Below, in pieces: positions 62,411 to 64,000 of a stretch of 64,000 nucleotides of DNA. The DNA is from a virus. The DNA lies in the IMG/VR virus record IMGVR_UViG_3300034198_017658, positions 1 through 64,000 of that record; one strand, written 5' to 3'. Position 1 is the stretch's first letter. Every line of letters begins with the position of its first letter. Below the pieces are notes generated by a model. It was not told where the DNA came from and searched no databases. It saw only the letters and a list, made by a program, of their open reading frames with translations. The position numbers and the translations under genes were made by a program.

Positions 62411-64000
62411 TTAAGCTACTTGTACAGCGGTAACTATGACAGATGGAATTGCTGGTCTTGTAGGGCTAGTTTGAGCTGCGGATGCAACAATTCTCATATT
62501 TACGTTTGGAGACTGCCACTTTATTTCTATATATTGGCCAGCTGTAACTGAAACTATAAAGTTCCAAGAAGCCAAATATTTTCCGTTGTTTCCCAACACT
62601 GTAACTTGAGTATTGGAATCAGCAATTGGTGTTCCATTTTTAGCAAACCATATATTTACTAAATCATTACTACTGTCTGTTTTATCCAACTGAGCGCTAA
62701 ACTGAATATTGTATACTCCAGCGTATGCAAAAGTTATTCTTGATCCAGAGGTAATTGAAATTCCATTCGTTTCTGGAGCAGTGTTACTTAACTGCATAGA
62801 ATAAGCAACGCTTGCATTTGTAGCAGTTTGTGTTGTTGTATCATAGAACGAACCATAATATCCGCCAACACCAGATACACCCGTATAAGCGGTTGTCTGA
62901 ACGGTATTATCATTAAAAGTTAGATTAGTTACTTTAACGTTTGCTAATTGAGCTTGAACAATGCCGTCAATATTAAATACACCGTTAGCGATAGTCACGG
63001 CTGCTGTATTGGCGGTAACTGAGTCTGTAATGTACAATGTTCCGCCACCAATTGAAATACTCTTCCAACGTAATGCATTTGTGCCCAAAGAATATACGTT
63101 ATCTAAAGATGGAATAACGTCTGAGTCAACTAGTCCAAATTCATTATTAAAATATCTTGAACCACCAATTTCTTTATATGCTATTATTTTTTTAGAATTC
63201 ACACTTGGTGGAGTACTAAAATTTACAATTATTTGATTAGTTGATGAAGCTCTCCATCGAACTTTATTGATTGCATATGGGCTGGCTAAATCCCTAACCA
63301 TCACACCAATATCTCTAGTGCCTAAATTGTGATCTATTTGAAAACTTGTACTGCTTCCATCTCCCATTGAACTAACGTAATTTTCATCTTCGCGGACTAT
63401 GTATACAGAAACTGAAATCGAAGCGATGTTGGGTGGATTTTCAAAAACTAATGTTGCTGAATTTATGTCTGTTGCATAAACTAATGCTTCTATAACCTCA
63501 TATGGTGAGCTAACACTTTTTAAAACTGGTATTATATTTCTTGATCCAAGATTATGGTTGATGACTATAGTGCTATTAACGCCATCTCCTACAACTGTAT
63601 TATAATAATCTCTGTCTCCTGGACCGTCAATAATAACTCTTCTAGAGTTACTTGCAGGAGGCATAGCAAAAGACACAGTGACGCTATTGGCAGATGTTGT
63701 CTCCCACAAAGCATCAATGATCTCGTATGTGCTACTGTAATCTAGTATTTCAACTGAAACTTCAGTTGTATTTAAATTATGATTTATAACAAAAGAAGTA
63801 TTTGAACCATCCCCAATAGTTTCATTGTATGAAACACCAGATGGATCTCCACCAGCATCTACTGCTGGTATAAATTTAGTTCCATTAAACTTAAGAACTT
63901 GATTTGTAGTTGCCCCTGTTGTATCAATTTGCACTGACCCAACGGTAATACTATTAGTCTGTAAGTTCCCTACATTAACTGTACTTGGTAAAGATAGCGT
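62411..64000 (-). CDS. Tail fibre/receptor-binding protein, N-terminus beyond right edge (partial)
   Basis: The frame is open through the right edge: 22 codons upstream of the GTG at 63934 continue in good protein sequence (LPSTVNVGNLQTNSI), so the true start is outside. At least 529 residues are present. Three tandem units of about 70-75 residues carry the pattern G-D-G-x-x-T-S-F-x-I-x-H-N-L-x-x-R-D-I followed by S-P-Y-x-x-x-x, typical of fibre shafts. A coiled/knob region follows (SLDNVYSLGTNALRWKSISIG). The C-terminal 140 residues (AVAYSMQLSNT, ITFAYAGVYNIQFSAQLD, VNIWFAKNGTPIADS) look like a C1q/TNF-like jelly-roll, probably the receptor-binding tip. Confidence 0.82.
   Translation of the reverse strand, partial: TLSLPSTVNVGNLQTNSITVGSVQIDTTGATTNQVLKFNGTKFIPAVDAGGDPSGVSYNETIGDGSNTSFVINHNLNTTEVSVEILDYSSTYEIIDALWETTSANSVTVSFAMPPASNSRRVIIDGPGDRDYYNTVVGDGVNSTIVINHNLGSRNIIPVLKSVSSPYEVIEALVYATDINSATLVFENPPNIASISVSVYIVREDENYVSSMGDGSSTSFQIDHNLGTRDIGVMVRDLASPYAINKVRWRASSTNQIIVNFSTPPSVNSKKIIAYKEIGGSRYFNNEFGLVDSDVIPSLDNVYSLGTNALRWKSISIGGGTLYITDSVTANTAAVTIANGVFNIDGIVQAQLANVKVTNLTFNDNTVQTTAYTGVSGVGGYYGSFYDTTTQTATNASVAYSMQLSNTAPETNGISITSGSRITFAYAGVYNIQFSAQLDKTDSSNDLVNIWFAKNGTPIADSNTQVTVLGNNGKYLASWNFIVSVTAGQYIEIKWQSPNVNMRIVASAAQTSPTRPAIPSVIVTAVQVA

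Noticed and set aside
1-64000. tRNA genes or a UCCG-anticodon tRNA in the window
   Set aside because: I saw no cloverleaf-like element in the short gaps. A decoding tRNA, if it exists, must be elsewhere in the phage or host genome.

Overview
The window is 64 kb of an AT-rich (roughly one-third G+C by eye) genome of a contractile-tailed double-stranded DNA phage (myovirus type). Almost every gene lies on the minus strand, so the transcriptional order runs from high to low coordinates. The virion genes follow a classical tail-morphogenesis order: neck proteins, two sheath-like proteins, three tube-like proteins, a pair of tape-measure chaperones, a tape measure, a baseplate hub, lytic domains, a spike, gp25-like and gpJ-like wedge proteins, then large peripheral proteins. 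The host cannot be named. Arrays of 2-oxoglutarate (2OG) oxygenases are familiar from phages of aquatic bacteria, which fits but does not prove such a host. No stretch above 300 bases lacks a gene; the longest gaps are about 80-90 bases.

Right end (58.5-64 kb): a partial tail fibre with tandem repeats and a C1q/TNF-like tip, a glycosyltransferase with a strong leaderless promoter, an 858-residue tail fibre, and a small PASTA protein ending in 14 (F/Y)FPP tetrapeptides. Middle accessory block (45.0-58.5 kb): nine 2OG-Fe(II) oxygenase-like genes, a ferritin-like di-iron protein, a methyltransferase, a glutathione-peroxidase homologue without its catalytic cysteine, a DUF6065-like protein, and two copies of a five-gene cassette (three small proteins, a methyltransferase-like protein, an oxygenase). 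The only plus-strand gene is one of these oxygenases. Left part (1-45 kb): the tail cluster, with giant proteins of 2204, 1667, 3663 and 1579 residues.

The main discovery is a recoding signal. Five virion genes are each interrupted by one or two apparent +1 frameshifts, six in all. Every one of the six overlap windows contains an in-frame CGG codon followed by A (CGGA). Skipping one base there (or reading CGGA as a four-base codon) restores the downstream frame. In my by-eye check of the CGG triplets in the window I found no other in-frame CGG in any gene on either strand, although CGGA is common out of frame. This points to a genome in which CGG is an unassigned or 'hungry' codon used as a programmed +1 frameshift or quadruplet-decoding site. 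It is used to make tape-measure-region, lytic-hub, spike, adhesin and PASTA proteins. These genes are annotated below as continuous, recoded CDSs, with the sites listed separately.

How the parts may work together (inference): the oxygenases, di-iron protein and glycosyltransferase sit between tail-fibre and neck genes and may modify virion proteins (for example hydroxylating proline-rich repeats) or host metabolites. The recoding sites could hold back full-length late structural proteins until decoding conditions change.
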